In this document: positions 23,314-24,479 of the stretch, piece after piece
Numbering within the stretch: the stretch's first letter is position 1
Layout of the letters: each line of letters starts with the position of its first letter
Source of the DNA: Clostridia bacterium
Lineage (GTDB): Bacteria; Bacillota; Clostridia; TANB77; CAG-508
Assembly: GCA_900759475.1 (NCBI GenBank)
Contig: CAAEVK010000003.1
Coordinates: 1 to 24,479 of the forward strand
Direction: 5' to 3'
Length of the DNA: 24,479 bases
The notes under the pieces: generated by a model
What the model saw: only the letters and a program-made list of their open reading frames with translations
What the model was told of the DNA's origin: nothing
Database searches by the model: none
Translations under genes and position numbers: made by a program

Positions 23314-24192
23314 ATGATTACGGCAGAACTTGTAAAAGATTTAAGAGAAAAAACAGGTGCAGGCATGATGGATTGCAAAAAAGTTTTAACAGAGACTAAT
23401 GGAGATATGGAAAAAGCAATTGAACTTTTAAGAGAAAGAGGAATTGCAAAAGCAGCTAAAAAATCTGATAGAATTGCAGCAGAAGGCTTAGTATATGCAT
23501 ATGTAACTTCAAATAAAAAAGTTGGAACTTTAGTAGAGGTTAATTCAGAAACAGACTTTGTTGCTAAAAATGAAGATTTTAGAACATTTGTAGCAGATGT
23601 AGCAGAACAAATTGCAACAAAAAATCCAGCAGATGTAGCAGAACTATTAAGTCAAGAATCAATAAAAGTAGCAGGGAAAACTGTACAAGAAGTATTAACG
23701 GATAAAATTGCGACAATTGGTGAAAATATGTCTGTTAGAAGATTTGTTAGACTTGAAAGTAATGGATTAATAGAAAGCTATATTCATGGAGACGGAAAAA
23801 TTGGAGTTTTAGTAGATTTGGCAAAAGGAGAAAGCGATTTAGCAAAAGATGTTTGTATGCAAGTTGCAGCTGCTAGACCTGAATATTTAAATAGAGAAGA
23901 AGTTCCAGAGGAAAAAGTACAAAAGGAGATGGAGATTTTAAAGGCACAAGCAATGAATGAAGGAAAACCAGCTGAAATAGCAGAAAAAATGGTAAAAGGA
24001 AGAATTGGAAAATTCTATGGAGAAATTTGTTTACTAGAACAACCATTTGTAAAAAATCCGGATATAAAAGTGGAAGATTTAGTTAAATCTAAAAATGCAG
24101 AAATTGTTAGATTTGCTAGATTTGAGAAAGGTGAAGGATTAGAAAAAAGAGAAGAAAATTTTGCAGAAGAAGTTATGAAACAAATAAAATAA
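23314..24192 (+). CDS. tsf: Elongation factor Ts
   Basis: The 292-residue nucleotide exchange factor for EF-Tu. The N-terminal UBA-like domain contains LREKTGAGMMDCKKVL (residues 8-23) and GIAKAAKKSDRIAAEG; the core carries EVNSETDFVAKN with the TDFV motif that contacts EF-Tu, and the C-terminal part LLEQPFVKNPDIKV. The start is ATG 23314 after AGGAGG, 75 bases after rpsB with the hairpin in between. No in-frame CGG: ACG GCA, ACG GAT, GAC GGA and CCG GAT are all out of phase. Confidence 0.98.
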   Translation: MITAELVKDLREKTGAGMMDCKKVLTETNGDMEKAIELLRERGIAKAAKKSDRIAAEGLVYAYVTSNKKVGTLVEVNSETDFVAKNEDFRTFVADVAEQIATKNPADVAELLSQESIKVAGKTVQEVLTDKIATIGENMSVRRFVRLESNGLIESYIHGDGKIGVLVDLAKGESDLAKDVCMQVAAARPEYLNREEVPEEKVQKEMEILKAQAMNEGKPAEIAEKMVKGRIGKFYGEICLLEQPFVKNPDIKVEDLVKSKNAEIVRFARFEKGEGLEKREENFAEEVMKQIK

Positions 24193-24201
24193 TTTCAAAA
24201 T

Positions 24202-24225
24202 AAGGAGCAGTAATGCTTCTTTTTT
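24202..24225 (+). terminator. Intrinsic terminator after tsf
   Basis: AAGGAGCA at 24202-24209 pairs with TGCTTCTT at 24214-24221 (one G-T pair), followed by Ts to 24225. Confidence 0.75.
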
Positions 24226-24244
24226 GTAATCATTTTAAAGGAGA

Positions 24245-24273
24245 TTGTCAATTTTAGGCGAATATGATATAAT
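24245..24273 (+). promoter_or_regulatory. Sigma-A promoter of the last gene
   Basis: TTGTCA at 24245-24250 and TATAAT at 24268-24273 with a 17-base spacer, about 35 bases before the start. Confidence 0.75.
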
Positions 24274-24305
24274 AAAAATAAATAATAGCCCAATAAAGGG
24301 GAAAA

Positions 24306-24479
24306 ATGCCTATGAAAAAGAAAAATAAAATAATGTATATATTACTACTACTAGTGTTAATTGTTAGCATTAGTAGTATTTCGTATGCAGCCAATGTAAG
24401 TAGTGATGAATACAAAATAACAAGTAAAGAAAATACAAACTACATAATAGGAATATATCCAAATACCAGAGTAGAAAAA
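24306..24479 (+). CDS. Secreted protein, N-terminal fragment
   Basis: Only 58 codons lie in the window and the frame is still open at the edge. A basic start (MPMKKKNK) is followed by a hydrophobic core of about 18 residues and a likely signal peptidase site after SYAA. The mature part begins NVSSDEYKITSKENTNYIIG, continuing IYPNTRVEK, reminiscent of clostridial surface proteins with Ig-like or dockerin-type repeats, but this is too short to classify. Translation may start at ATG 24306 or ATG 24312; the AAAGGGG at 24296-24301 fits 24312 better by distance. Confidence 0.65.
   Translation, partial: MPMKKKNKIMYILLLLVLIVSISSISYAANVSSDEYKITSKENTNYIIGIYPNTRVEK

Noticed and set aside
1..24479. CRISPR arrays, insertion sequences, prophage
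   Set aside because: No regularly spaced direct repeats, transposase, integrase or phage structural genes were seen in any frame; the repeats present are isolated hairpin elements.

Overview
The window is AT-rich, densely coded DNA from a low-GC, Gram-positive, Clostridia-like bacterium. Supporting this are the prmC-radA-disA cluster, minD-minE-rodA, a MazF/EndoA toxin beside a GerS/LolA-like secreted protein, a YetF-type DUF421-DUF4363 pair, rpsB-tsf, strong AGGAGG ribosome binding sites and sigma-A-type promoters. The exact lineage cannot be read from the window; an uncultured gut Clostridia lineage is my guess.

The most important observation concerns decoding. Nine genes look broken by single-base frameshifts: an ABC permease (2 sites), a two-TM protein, a PflX-like radical SAM protein, radA (2), disA, a pilin-like protein, minE, rodA and rqcH (2). 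All 12 breaks are the same event. An in-frame CGG codon is met, and skipping its C (+1) makes the next codon GGN (glycine) and restores the conserved protein. This holds on both strands, always in the sense orientation. I count about 29 other CGG trinucleotides inside genes, and all are out of phase. The only in-frame CGG without a shift is codon 9 of the gene at 1624. CGA and CGT arginine codons are used normally. The simplest reading is that CGG has no normal decoding in this organism and works as a +1 frameshift (or four-base CGGN = Gly) signal, comparable to AGG-Y to Gly frameshifting in Perkinsus mitochondrial cox1. I therefore annotate these loci as single genes joined across CGG.

Layout. 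1-336: non-coding. 337-2394: GNAT acetyltransferase, O6-alkylguanine-DNA methyltransferase, and a membrane-anchored unknown with its own promoter and terminator. 2542-3359: DUF1287 protein with a dispersed repeat in its leader. 3492-7473: ABC-2 transporter operon (ATPase, two permeases, two-TM protein) ending in a PflX-like radical SAM gene. 7690-7897: probable 6S RNA, followed by a second, inverted copy of the repeat. 8123-13199: prmC-radA-disA-cyclophilin-pilin-like operon, closed by a 33-bp perfect inverted repeat shared with the convergent gene at 13283-13663. 13840-14903: DUF421-DUF4363. 15090-18620: minD-minE-rodA-dusB. 18623-18824: terminator and a cluster of hairpins. 18857-19973: GerS-like protein and an orphan mazF. 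20015-21687 (minus): rqcH. 21904-21979: tRNA-Thr(CGU). 22321-24225: rpsB-tsf with leader, intergenic hairpin and terminator. 24306-24479: start of a secreted protein.

The highly expressed genes rpsB and tsf contain no CGG shift site. The affected genes are mostly ones expected to be expressed at low or moderate level, which fits a costly, incompletely efficient decoding step.
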